From Sapria himalayana (taxonomy: Eukaryota > Streptophyta > Magnoliopsida > Malpighiales > Rafflesiaceae): a stretch of 64,000 nucleotides of DNA. The notes under the pieces are model-generated. The model had not been told where the DNA came from. It made no database searches and saw only the letters and a list, made by a program, of their open reading frames with translations. Both the position numbers and the translations under genes were made by a program. Positions 11,969 through 24,189 of the stretch are shown in pieces (position 1 is the stretch's first letter; each line of letters starts with the position of its first letter). The stretch is taken from positions 25,832-89,831 of the forward strand of contig JAREIK010001724.1 of NCBI GenBank assembly GCA_029783825.1, written 5' to 3'.

Positions 11969-12323
11969 CTGATTCATTATCATCGAGGTCTTGAACTAAT
12001 TCTTCAATTTCAATAGGTTTTTTTGAGCGTCTCAACCAATCTTGTAGACATATGAGAACTTCAGCTGTAATAGGTGTTAAAGAATTCCTAATTTTATCTA
12101 AATTTCTCCCCCCAGTGCTAAATGTTGATTCGTAGGCCACAGTAGATGCTTGGATAGAAAATACATCCCTTGCTACATTTTCCAAAGAAGGATACCTAAC
12201 CCCATTTACCTTCCACCAGTTTAGAAGATCAAAATCAATTCTATCTTTTTTCAAGTTTGTCCTCCAAGTACCTATCCAACATTTCCAAAGCTGCAACTTC
12301 TTGTTCTTTCTCCAATTCAACAA
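11969..12323 (-). other. hATC dimerisation domain segment of the copy 1 transposase
   Basis: C-terminal part of the pseudogene and its best conserved piece. It shows WWKVNGVRYPSL, then ARDVFSIQASTVAYESTF, then RNSLTPITAEVLICLQDWL, the order expected for hAT dimerisation domains. It reads open to the splice donor at 11,969/11,968; reading through the donor gives an in-frame TAG two codons later. Confidence 0.88.
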
Positions 12324-14469
12324 AAAAAATCATCAACATAAGTATCAGTACCATGAAAGAAATCATCATTTTTTTCAACACAGTAGAAGAGAAATCATCT
12401 TCTTTTGATTCATCTTCATTTAAATCTTTATAATCATCCATCATCTCATTTAAAGCATTTATAACCTTTTTCACCAAATTTTTAGCCAATTCCTCTCCAT
12501 AATGCTAAGTGTACTTAACTTTGAGATATTTGAGATTATGTCTAGGATCCAACACTACTGCTACAAAAATCATAATATTTGTTGACTGAAGAGAACCCCA
12601 ATATTTGTTGAATTTATGCCTCATTTTCATACAAATTTCAGACACCATTGTATCTCTACTATTTTCACAAAGCTCAATTTTTGTTCAAAATTCGAATAAT
12701 CTCAGGAAAATAAACACTAGAGATAGAATATTATGAGCCAAAAATTTTACAAGTTACCTCATAAAAAGTTTTCAAGAAACAAACCAAAATTTTGGCGTTT
12801 GTTAAGTCTCTCTCTGTTATAATGTTTGAACCAACCTCCTTCAAAAACCTTTTGTCTTTGTCCTCTAACTTATCAAATTCTTTTTGATATTTTATATCAG
12901 TTTGTATAATCAAATAATTTGAATTCAATCTTGTAGGACAATCTAATTGCAATGAAGATCCATATTTCAAGTTTGCTTCTTCAACACATTACTTAAACAT
13001 ATCTAATCTTTATGACTGCTCCTCACATATTTCACCACACCTATAATTTTTTGAATAGCATCCTCAACTACAGCAATGCCATCTCTGACCATTAAGTTTA
13101 GGATAAGAGCACAACATCTCATATGAAAATGCTCGTCTCTCAAAGGTAGAAAACTTTTCTTAACAAGCCTTTTTTTCAATTGTTCAACTGCAACATCATT
13201 ATTTGATGCATTGTCAACAGTAATGAACATCAACTTTCTCAAACCGCATTCATTCATGCAAAACTCAATAGAATTTCTAATATTAACTCCAGAATGACTT
13301 TTAATTACAAAAAAGTTCAAATACCTTTTATGCATATTCCATTGAGAATCAATGAAATGAATAGTCAAATATATATAAGACAAATTTTGAATGCTAGTCC
13401 AAGTGTCGGTAGTCAATGAAACTCTACAACAATGAGATGATATACTATCAAATAATTTCTTCTTTTCCTTCACAAACAAAGAAAAACAATCCCTCAATAT
13501 AGAGTGCCTAGATGGAATTTTAAATTGAGGCACACTAACTTCACAAAACTCCTTAAACTCATCCCTCTCAACAAAACAAAAAGGCAATTCATCTTTTATG
13601 ATCATTTTCACCAAAGACTCCCTAACTAGTTGTTGATCAAATTGCCAACAAGTTAATTTGTTATCCTCTGAACTAGTACCTTTAGTGAAACTCAACAAAG
13701 ATTATGACTTATCTTTACCTTTGTGAGCTTCTATTAATTCTTTTTTGAGTGGAAATTTCCTACAAGTCTTTCTCAAGTATTTCCATAAACACGAAGTACC
13801 TTGATCACTTTTTGCCAAGTATTGTTTCCTACACTGTATACAAGCTACCCTACCAGTTTCATTTCCCTCTGAATCAACTAATATCTCATAAGTTTCCCAA
13901 ACAACAGACTTATACTTTTTATGAGCTAGAGGTTCAGATGTACCTTGACTTTCTTTTACAATTGGAATTGAAGAACCTGCCGTAACAATAGGAGTGTTCG
14001 TGAAAGGATAATTATTGGATTACTAGTACTTTGATCATTTGAGATGTGATCATCTTCAATTTATCATATTTTTCGTTTACAGCTGGATTGTCCCATCTGC
14101 ATTGCCATTAATTAATATGATATGTTAAGCATAAATACATATAAATATTTTAAACAAGCAATCTCTACAAAACTGACTTTAACACATTTAGCCCACTCAT
14201 TCGGCCCAACCAAAATACCACAACCAATACTCAACAAAACTGACTGAGACACATAATAATAATAATTAATCACTCAATTCTCATCTGAAAAACAAACCAA
14301 AAGGTTGGTGCCATCTGAGAGATGGTGGAGGCAACCAGAAGTGCGATGAACAAGGGCTGGACCTAACTGAACACGGTGGGAATGGCATGAGGTGGCTTGG
14401 AACTCGTCGGAACAGCAATAGGTGGGTCAGAATTGAATGGGCAGTAATTGAATTGGTGGCATATTCATG

Positions 14470-14505
14470 TTATATATATAGATATATATATATATATATA
14501 TATAT
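14470..14505. repeat. TA microsatellite in the hAT 5' region, copy 1
   Basis: TA dinucleotide run with one G interruption at 14,481, between the subterminal region and the coding part. Copy 2 has the same tract at 53,935-53,960. Confidence 0.9.
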
Positions 14506-14689
14506 TCCTTGTTCTAGTATCAGATTTTTAGGATGGTACGGTTCTCCAGATAAATATTGCTTATGATCCGGAACCGTCCCAGAAGAAAAAATACGTGACA
14601 GAATGGGACGGGAAAAGTCAAAGTCAACGGATTTTTCTTAGTCCCGATTCTTTCGGGACAATACTTCGGGTCGGGTTGCAAATCTCCGA

Positions 14690-14707
14690 GTCCCGTGAGC
14701 AGCCATA
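14690..14707 (-). repeat. Terminal inverted repeat, right end of hAT copy 1
   Basis: GTCCCGTGAGCAGCCATA, immediately followed by the second target duplication. It is the 5' (promoter-side) end relative to the transposase, and matches the surviving end of copy 2 at 53,726. Confidence 0.9.
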
Positions 14708-14715
14708 CTAAATGC
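14708..14715. repeat. 8-bp target site duplication, right of hAT copy 1
   Basis: Exact repeat of the CTAAATGC at 10,988-10,995. The H-type octamer block continues directly after it with 'atataaagttaaatcag'. Confidence 0.92.
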
Positions 14716-16128
14716 ATATAAAGTTAAATCAGTTAACTCCTAAATCTCGTAATGCCTAAATACATAAACCATTAAACCGCTAAATACTACTTAATAATTA
14801 ATAAATCTATTTTTTTTTGCTATTTATTATATTTTTAAATATTCATGTTAATTATTTATTAGTGTATTTATTTAGAAATATTTATTACAAAATAAATAAT
14901 GAGTGGGAGAAATATAATTTAAATAATATATAATTTATCTAATAAAAATATATGCTTATAAATGAAGTATAAATTTAAAAATTAAAAATTATTATCAAGT
15001 AATATAAGTTACTTTAATTTTAATTCAATTTGTGTTTTGTAAATATTTTTTAATTAATATCTATCTTAATATTAATTGTTTATATATTTAATTTTTGATC
15101 ATTATTATAATATCTATCAATAAAATTATTTATATTAAATTTATATGATATATAATTATTAATTTTATTATAACAAAATATTGTATAAAAATTTAAAAAA
15201 ATTTAAAATATTATAATATTTTTAAATGTTATAAGCTATGAAAATGATAAAAAATTATATAAATTTTTTTGTTATTTTATTTTTTTAAATAAAACCTATA
15301 AACCTCTAAAAGCCTAAATTCATAAATCACTAAACTCCTAACGACAAAACCTCTAAATAATTAAATCATTAAACTGGTATACATTAATAATAAATCATAA
15401 ATCTCATTTTAATTTTTATTCAGTATAATTTTAAATTTTTATTTTAATTATTTATCAATTTATTTTATAGAAATATTAATTACAAAATAAATTATTAGTG
15501 AGACAGATCTAATTTAAATTAAATCGGTATCCCTAAATAATAAATAATAAATCTCATTTTTTTTCATTATAATTTTAAATATTCATTTTAATTATTTATT
15601 TGTTTATTTATATATAAATATTAATTACAAAATAAATTGAGATAGACAAAAATAATTTTTATAAATTATTTTTCATCAAAAAATTATAGATAAACTTTTT
15701 AAAAGAAAAAAAATTTTCATAACAAAAAATTATTATATAGTAATATATTTTGTTTTGCTTCTGAATCATTTTAGGTTTTGTAATTATTTTTTAATTGATA
15801 TCTATCTTATTAATAGTAGATTATTAATTTATTTTTTGATCATTATTAGAATATTTATCAATAAAATTGTTTATATTGAATTTCCATTTTATATAATTAT
15901 AAAGATTATTATAGAAATATTATTTACAAAATAAATTATTATTGAGAAAGATATCACTTAAATTAAACCGGTATACCCTAAATAATAAATAATAAAAATC
16001 ATTTTTTTCATTATAATTTTAAATATTCATTTTTATTATTAATTTTTTATTTTTATATAAATATTATTAAAAAAAATAAACTATGAGTTAGACAAATATA
16101 ATTTTTGTAAATTATTTTTAATCAAAAA
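14716..16128 (+). repeat. Satellite array, block 2
   Basis: Continuation of the H unit interrupted by hAT copy 1, then an I unit (octamer block near 15,300), a chimeric unit joined near 15,520, and a second chimera near 15,960. The first unit carries private variants (for example 'ttagtgtatttatttagaaata' near 14,860 and 'gtgggagaaatataattt' near 14,903) that reappear next to hAT copy 2. No gene seen. Confidence 0.88.
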
Positions 16129-17886
16129 TTTTATATATGTCTTACTAATAATTTATTTTGTAATTATTATTTCTATAAAAATAAACTGATAAATAATTAA
16201 AATGAATATTTATAATTAAATTGAATACTAATAAAACTGAGATTTATGATCTATTATTTAGACTATACTAATTTAATGTTTTAAGTATTTATGGGCTTCG
16301 GGGTTTAGAAGTTTAGTCATTTTAGTATTTACTCATTTAGTGGTTTATAGGTTTTATATAAAAAATAAAATAACAAAAAATCTATTTTTCTTATTTTTTC
16401 TCATTTTTGAAGGTTATAACCTTTGAAAATATAATAATTTTTAAATTTTTTTTGAAAAGTGAATACAATATGGAGTTATAATAATCATAATAATTATATA
16501 TCATATAAATTCACATAAACTATTTTATTGATATTTTTTATAATAATGATCATAAAAAAGTAATAACCTATTATTATTAAGATATATATTGTTTAAAATA
16601 TATTTGCAAATTCTAAAATGACTCAAAATCAAAGTGAAATATTTTACTCAATATTAATTTTAAAATTTTAAATTTTTGTATCCATTTATAAGCCTATATA
16701 TTTTGTGATGAAAAATAAATTATTTAAATTATATTTGTCTCACTAATAATTTATTTTTTAATTTATATTTCTATAAAATTAAACTAATAAATAATTAAAA
16801 TGTATATTTAAAGTTATAATGAGTACTATTAAAATTGAGATTTATGATTTATTATTTAATGTAAAACTATTTAATTGTTTAAGTTTTTTGTGGTTTTGGG
16901 GTTAAAGAGTTAATTGATTTTTATGTTTACTAATTTTTGTATTTATAGGTTTTATTTAATCAATGAAATAACAAAAAATTTATTTTTATGAATTTTCGTA
17001 CTTACTTATAATAATATTAATGATTATATTTGTTGTAGATTCAATATAAAAAATATGTAATAATATATATTATAAAAGTGATCGAAAAATAAATTAATAA
17101 ACTATTATATATAAGATAGATATTAATTAAAATATATTTGCAGAACCCAAAATAATTCAAAATCAAATTAAATTATATTACTAAAAAAAATTTTAAAATT
17201 TTAAAATTTTGTTTATTTTTATAAGCTTATTATTTTTTTCATAAAAAATAATTTATTTAAATTATATCTGTCTCACTCATTATTTATTTTGTAATTAATA
17301 TTTCTATAAAAATATACTTAAAAATAATTAAAATGAATATTTAAAATTATAATGAATACAAATAAAAATGAGATTATTATTTATTATTTAGTTTATATAA
17401 GTTTAATGGTTTAAGTATTTAGGGGGTTTTGGGGTTTAGGAGTCTAGAGATTTAAATGTTTAGGCATTTAGTGGTATATAAGTTTTATTTAAATAATAAA
17501 ATAATACAAAATTATTTTTGGGATTTTTTATCATTTTTGAAGGTTATAACCTTGTAAAATATAATAATTTTTAAATTTTTTTCGAATATAAATATAATAT
17601 TTAGTTATAATAACTTAATAATTATAAGACATTTTAATTGAAGATAAGTAAATTTATTGTTCGATATTATAAAAATGATCAAATAATAAATTAATAAACT
17701 ATTATTAATAAGATAGATAGCAATTAAAATATAATTGCAAAACTTATATATAATGATTCAAAATCAAAGTAAAATATATAACTATATAATAATTTTTTGT
17801 TTTAAATTTTTACTTCTTTATATAAGCTTAATTTTTTTTTGATTAAAAATAAATTATTAAAATTATATTTGTCTCACTCATTATTA
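16129..17886 (-). repeat. Inverted satellite block (B-C-D units)
   Basis: From 16,129 the same family reads in the opposite direction: 'gtcttactaataatttattttgtaat' type sequence replaces 'ataaattattagtgagac'. Octamer blocks are now TTTAG-type at about 16,265-16,340 (B), 16,870-16,950 (C) and 17,400-17,480 (D), with palindromes near 16,411 and 17,541. At 17,887 the forward orientation resumes. About 1.76 kb, three monomers, with a palindrome lost in the C unit by a deletion near 16,995-17,010. No gene seen. Confidence 0.88.
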
Positions 17887-19369
17887 ATTTATGTTTTGAT
17901 CATTATTAGAATATTTATTAATAAATTTATTTATATTGAATTTATATGAAATATAAATATAATGATTATTATAACTAAAAATTGAATTCACTTTTGAAAA
18001 AAATTTAAAAATTATTATATTTTCAAAGGTTATAACATTTGAAAATACCAAAAAATAATAAAAATAAATTTTTTGTTTATTTATTTTTTAAATAAAACCT
18101 ATAACCACTAAATGCATACAAAAATAAATTAGTAAACTCCTAAACCTCGTAATGCCTAAATACATAAACCATTAAACCGCTATATACTACTTAATAATTA
18201 ATAAATCTAATTTTTATTTCTATTTATTATAATTTTAATTATTTATTTTAATTATTTATTAGTTTATTTCTAAAGAAATATTAATTACAAAATAAATTAT
18301 GAATACGAGAAATATAATTTAAATAATTTATTTTTAATCATTAATAGTATTTACGCTTATAAAATAAGTAAAAATTTAAAATTTTAAAATTATTATTAAG
18401 TAATATATTTACTTTAATTTTGAATCAATTTGGGTTTTGTAAATATTTTTTAATTAATATCTATCTTATTATTAATAGTTTATTAATTTAATTTTTGATC
18501 ATTATTATAATATCTATCAATAAAATTGTTTATATTGATTTTATATGATATATAATTATTAAAATTATTATAACTAAATATTGTATTCACATTTCAAAAA
18601 ATTTTAAATATTATTATATTTTCAGAGGTTATAACCTATGAAAATGACAAAAAATTACAAATTTTTTTTTTGTTATTTTATTGTTTTAATAAAACCTATA
18701 AACCACTAAATGACTAAAATATAAATCACTAAACTCCTAAACGACAAAACTTCTAAATACTTAAAACTATTAAATTGGTATACATATTAATAAATCATAT
18801 ATCTCATTTTAATTTTTATTAAGTGTAATTTTAAGTTTTTATTTTAATTATTTATGAGTTTATTTTTATTGTAATATTAATTACAATATAAATTATTAGT
18901 TAGATAGATATAATTTAAATTAAACCAGTATATCCTAAATAATAAATAATAAATAATAAAACTCATTTTTTTTTCATTATAATTTTAAATATTCATTTTA
19001 ATTAATTATTTGATATTTTTATATAAATATTAATTACTAAAGAAATTATGAGTTAAACAAATATAATTTATATAATTTATTTTTTATCAAATAAAAATTT
19101 AGATAAATTTTTAAAAATAAATTTCTAAGCAAAAAATTATTATATAGTAATATATTTTGCTTAGCTTTTGAATCATTTTAATATTTGTAATTAAATTTTA
19201 AATGATATATATCTTATTAATAATAGATTATTAATTTAATTTTTTGATCCTTATGATAATATTTATCAATAAAAATGTTTATATTCAATTTATATGATAT
19301 ATAAATTTAATAATTATTATAACTAAATATTTTATTCACTTTTGAAAAAACTTTTAAAATTTTTATATT

Positions 19370-20725
19370 TTCAAAGATTATAACCTTTGAACATCTGAAA
19401 AAACAAAAAAATATATATTTTTTTGTTTAACATTGTTTAAATAAAACCTATAAATCACTAAATGCCTAATCACTTAAATCACTAAACTACAAAATCCCAA
19501 TACCCCTATATAGATAATTCTTTAAACCGGTATACATAAATAATAATTAATAAATCTCATTTTTATTTGTTTTCATTATAATTTAAAAAACTCAATTTTA
19601 TTGTTAAGTTTTTTATTTATATATATATATTAATTATAAATAAATTATGAGTTAAAAATATAATTTATAAAAATTATTTTTTATCAAAAAATAGATAAGC
19701 TTATAAAAAGAATAAAAATTTAAGAACAAATAATTATTATTTCATAATATATTTTGCTTTGCTTTTGAATCATTTTAGGTTTTGATATTATATTTTAAGT
19801 AATATCAATCTTATTCATAATATATTTATAATTTATTTTTTGATAATTATTAGAATATCAATGAATAAAATTGTTTATATTGAATTTATATGATATATAA
19901 TTATTATGATTATTATAAATAAATATTGTATTCACTTTTGAAAATAATGTAAAAATTATTATATTTTCAAAAGTTATTACCTTAAAAAATGAGAAAAAAT
20001 AATAAAAATAAATTTTTTGTTATTTCATTTTTAAAATAAAACCTATAGATCATTAAATGATTACTTACTTAAATCAAAATGCTCATAAACCCCGAAACTC
20101 CTAGATACATAAACCTTTTAATATCTATATTCTACTTATTAAATAATAAATTTCATTTTTATTTCTATTTTTTATAATTTTAAATATTTATTTTAATTAT
20201 TTAAAGTTTAATTTTTTAGAAAAATTTATTCAAAATAAATTTCGAATGAGACAAATAATATTAAATAATTTATATTTAATCAAAAAAAAATATAAGCTTA
20301 AAGAAAGAAGGAAAAATTTAAAAATTAAATATTATTATTTAGTAATATATTTTGATTTGATTTTGAATCATTTTGTGTTATGTAAATATATTTTAATTAA
20401 TATTTAGATTTTTAATAATAGTTTGTTAATCTAATTTTTGATCATTATTTTAATATCAATCATTAAAATTATTTAAATTTTAATTTATATGATATATAAT
20501 TAGTAAGATTAATATAATTATATATGGTATTCACATTTCAAAAAATTTTGAAAATTATTTTCTTTTCAAAGATTATAACCTTAGAAAATCAGAAAAAATC
20601 AAATTTTTTTTTTATTTTTATTATATAAATAAAACCTATAAACCACTAAAATCCTAAAAAAATAACTTGCTAAACTACTAAACACAAAAACCCTAAATAA
20701 TTTAACCATTAAATCGGTATACTAT
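19370..20725 (+). repeat. Higher-order cassette G-F-E, copy 2 (truncated)
   Basis: Octamer blocks for G (about 19,450-19,530), F (about 20,040-20,120, 'gattacttacttaaatc') and E (about 20,635-20,715) follow in the same order as at 8.0-9.3 kb. The D and C units are missing: near 20,725 the E-type 'cggtatactatatata' runs directly into a C-type 'ctcatttttattagtattc' segment. Confidence 0.65.
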
Positions 20726-23495
20726 ATATACTAAATAATAAATCTCATTTTTATTAGTATTCATTATAATTTTAAACATACATCTTAATTATTTATTAGT
20801 TTATTTTTATAGAAATATAAATTAAAATAAATATTATTAGTAAGACAAATATAATTTAAAAAATTTATTTTTCATCAAAAAATATATAAGCATATAAATG
20901 GATACAAAAATTTAAAAATTTAAAAATTTAAAATTAATATTTAGTAAAATATTTCACTTTGATTTTGAATCATTTTAGGTTTTGAAAATATATTTTAAAT
21001 AATATTTATCTTATTTATAATTGTTTATTATTTTTTTATGATCATTATTATAATATATACCAATAAAATAATTTATATTGAATTTAAATAATTTACTTTT
21101 AATAACAAAAATATAAATGTATAAAATAAGCAAAACATTAAAAAAATTATTATTTAGTAATATATTTTACTTTGATTTTGAATAAATTTAGATCTTGCAA
21201 ATATATTTTAAATAATATCTATCTTATTAATAATAGTTTATTAAATTTTTTTGATCATTATTATAATATCTAGAAATGTAATTATTTATATTGAATTTAA
21301 ATGACTTATAATTATTAAGATTATTATAACTTAATATTATATTTACATTAGAAAAAAATTAAAAATTATTATATTTTCAAATGTTATAACCTTTGAAAAT
21401 GTTAAAAAATATCAAAAATAATTTTTTTTGTTATTTCATTATTTAAATAAAACCTATAAACAACTAAATTCCTAAAAACATAATTCATTAAACTTCTAAA
21501 TGACAAAACCTCTAAATACTTAAACCATTAAACTGGTATACATTAATAATAATTTATAAATCACATTTTAATTTTTATTAAGTATAATTTTTAATTTTTA
21601 TTTTAATTATTTAACAGTTTATTTTTTAGAAATATTAATTACAAAATAAATTATTAGTTAGATAGATATAATTTAAATTAAACCGGTATACCCTAAATAA
21701 TAAAGAATAAATATCATTTTTTTTCATTATAATTTTAAATATTCAAATTAATATTTATTTGTTTATTTTTATATAAATATTAATAAAAAAATAAATTAAG
21801 AGTTACACAAATATAATTTTTTTAAATTATTTTTCATCAAAAAATATAGATAAACTTTTTAAAAGAAAAAAAAATTTCAAAATAAAAAATTATTATATAG
21901 TAATATATTTTGCTTTGCTTCTGAATTATTTTAGGTTTTTTAATTATATTTTAATTGATGTCTATCTTATTAATTATATATTATTAATTTATTTTTTGAT
22001 CATTATTAGAATATTTTTCTATAAAAATGTTTATATTGAATTTATATTATATATAATTATTAATATTATTATTACTAAATATTGTCTTCACATTTCAAAT
22101 AATTGTAAATATTATTATATTTTCAAATGTTATAATCTATGAAAATGAAAACAAATTATAGAAAGTTTTTTGTTATTTTATTTTTTTATATAAAACCTAT
22201 AAACCACTAAAACCCTAAAAACATAAATCGCTAAACTTCTAACGACAAAACCTCTAAATACTTAAACTATTAAACTAGTATACATTAATAATAAATCTTA
22301 AATCTCAATTTAATTTTTATTTAATATAATTTTAAATTTTTATTTTAATTATTTATCAGTTTATTTTTATAGAAATATTAATTATCAAATAAATAATTAC
22401 TGAGACGGATCTAATTTAAATTATTATTTAGTAATATATACTTTGATTTTGAATAAATTTAGATTTTGGAAATATATTTTAAATAATATCTATCTTCTTA
22501 ATAATAGTTTATTGATTTATTTATTGATCATTATTATAATATCAAGCAATGTGATTATTTATATTGAATTTAAATGACTTATATTTATTAAGATTATTAT
22601 AAATAAATATTATATTTACATTTGAAAACAATTTAGAATTTTTTACATTTTCAAAGTTTATAACCTTCAAAAATTAGAAAAAAAAATAAAAATAAATTTA
22701 TTGTTATATCATCGTATAAATAAAATTTATAGACATCTAAATGCCTAAAAACATAAATCGCTAAAGTCATAAACGATAAAATCTGTAAGTACTTAAAATA
22801 TTAAATTAGTATACATTAATAATAATTCATAAATTTGATTTTAATTTTATTCAGTATAATTTAAAATTTTTATTTTAATTATTTATGAGTTTATTTTTAT
22901 AGAAATATTAATTACAAAATAAATTATTAGTGAGACAGATCTAATTTAAATTAAAATGGTATCCCTAAATAAGAAATAATAAATAGTCAATCTCATTTTT
23001 TTTATTATAATTTTAAATATTCATTTTAATTATTTATTTTTTTATATATATATAAATATTAATTACAAAATAAATTATGAGTTTGAAAATTATAATTTAT
23101 ATAAATTATTTTTCATCAAAAAATATAGATAAACTTATTAAAAGAAGAAAAAATTCAAAAACAAAAAATTATTATATAGTAATATATTTTTCTTTGCTTC
23201 TGAATCATTTTAAGTTTTGTAATTATATTTTAAATAATATTTATCTTATTATTAATAAATTATTAATTTATTTTTTGATTATTATTAGAATATTTATCAA
23301 TAAAATTGTTTATATTGAATTTATATAATATATAAATATAATGATTAGTATAACTAAATATTATATTCACATTTTAAAAAAAATTAAAAATTATTATATT
23401 TTCAAAGGTTATAACCTTTGAATATATCAAAAAATAATAAAAATACATTTTATGTTATTTTATTTTTTAAATAAAATCTATAAACCACTAAATGT

Positions 23496-23598
23496 TAGGG
23501 GTGCTCATGGGACGGGACTCGATTGGGATTACAAATCTCCAGTTCGATCCCGTAGTTCGAAGATTTTTTTTTGAAGATCCAGATTCGTCCCATAGGTT
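23496..23598 (-). mobile_element. hAT end fragment (about 103 bp)
   Basis: Begins TAGGGGTGCTCATGGGAC, identical to the left terminal repeat of copy 1, and runs parallel to it ('aatctccag', 'gtagttcg', 'agattttttttt', 'gtcccataggtt') to about 23,598, then breaks into satellite at a different phase ('aaataatttatataaatt'). It is preceded by CTAAATGT, one base different from the copy 1 target duplication. Everything inward of the first 103 bp, plus part of the flanking monomer, is missing. The strand is given by analogy with copy 1. Confidence 0.85.
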
Positions 23599-24054
23599 TA
23601 AATAATTTATATAAATTATTTTTCATCAAAAAATTATAGATAAACTTTTTAAAAGATAAAAAAATTTTAAAAACAAAAAATTAAATATAGTAATATATTT
23701 TGCTTTGCTTCTGAATAACTTTCATTTTGTAATTATATTTTAATTGATATCTATCTTATTAATAATAGATTATTAATTTATTTTTTGATCATTATTAGAA
23801 TATTTATCACTAAATTTATTTATATTGAATTTACATCATATATAATTAATAAGATTATTATAACTATATATTATATTTACATTTGAAAATAATTTATAAA
23901 TTATTTTATTTATAAAGGTTATCATCTTGGAAAATGAGATAAAATCACAAAAATAAATTTTTTGTTATTTTATTGTTTATATAAAACCTATCAACTACTA
24001 AATGCCTAAACTCTTAAATCATTAAACTGCTAAACCCCAAAACCCCAAAACCCT

Positions 24055-24099
24055 TAAATACTTAAACATTTAAACCATCTTTAACGGTTTAAGTATTTA
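24055..24099. repeat. Short inverted repeat at a broken octamer block
   Basis: Arms TAAATACTTAAAC (24055-24067) and GTTTAAGTATTTA (24087-24099) are perfect complements with a 19-bp loop. The right arm is the octamer sequence in reverse orientation, so the block folded back on itself; satellite then continues forward. Confidence 0.75.
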
Positions 24100-24161
24100 T
24101 AAATAATATATAAATATCTATCAATAAATAATAGTTTATTAATTTATTTTTTGATCATTAT

Positions 24162-24189
24162 TATATTTATATTTATATTTATATTTAGT
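24162..24189. repeat. (ATATTT)n short tandem repeat
   Basis: About four and a half copies of a 6-bp unit just after the foldback region, in otherwise ordinary satellite. Confidence 0.7.

Larger units (their letters stand above)
11810..14108 (-). pseudogene. hAT transposase (RICESLEEPER-like), broken
   Basis: Reading leftward from a possible start at 14,108: a BED-type zinc-finger region at about 13,985-13,740 (tryptophan-initiated WETYEILVDSEGN, then ACIQC as the Cys pair, then a GTS motif); the RNase H-like core at 13,698-13,003 with TTDTWTS (candidate first catalytic Asp, residue 98 of that frame), VDNASNN (second Asp) and RCCALILNL; a shifted frame at 12,970-12,731 with CPTRLNS, where the family usually has TRWNS; and the hATC dimerisation domain at about 12,323-11,969 with STVAYESTFSTGGR and RNSL. 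A 91-bp intron then leads to a 22-codon last exon ending at 11,810. Damage includes a CAA-to-TAA stop after the BED region (about 13,705), a 2-bp loss near 13,005 and a stop in the GS-stop-Y segment near 12,730. The start is uncertain because a stop follows the 14,108 ATG closely. Expected role when intact: excision and insertion of hAT ends. Confidence 0.9.
10996..14707 (-). mobile_element. hAT transposon, copy 1 (degenerate, both ends present)
   Basis: 3,712 bp between two exact CTAAATGC duplications. The ends are inverted: TAGGGGTGCTCATGGGAC on the left, and the reverse complement TATGGCTGCTCACGGGAC on the right, 15 of 18 matching. Both subterminal regions are rich in GGGAC/GTCCC motifs (10,996-11,170 and 14,570-14,700), the kind of repeated subterminal motif that hAT transposases bind. 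The transposase reads on the minus strand, so its 5' side is the 14,707 end. The coding region is broken by frameshifts and stops, so it cannot be autonomous. Base composition is far less AT-rich than the surrounding satellite. The stretch 11,014-11,809 between the left end and the coding 3' end holds only decayed non-coding sequence. Confidence 0.93.

Noticed and set aside
13749..13985. 78-codon plus-strand frame
   Set aside because: Antisense shadow of the BED region of the hAT copy 1 transposase.
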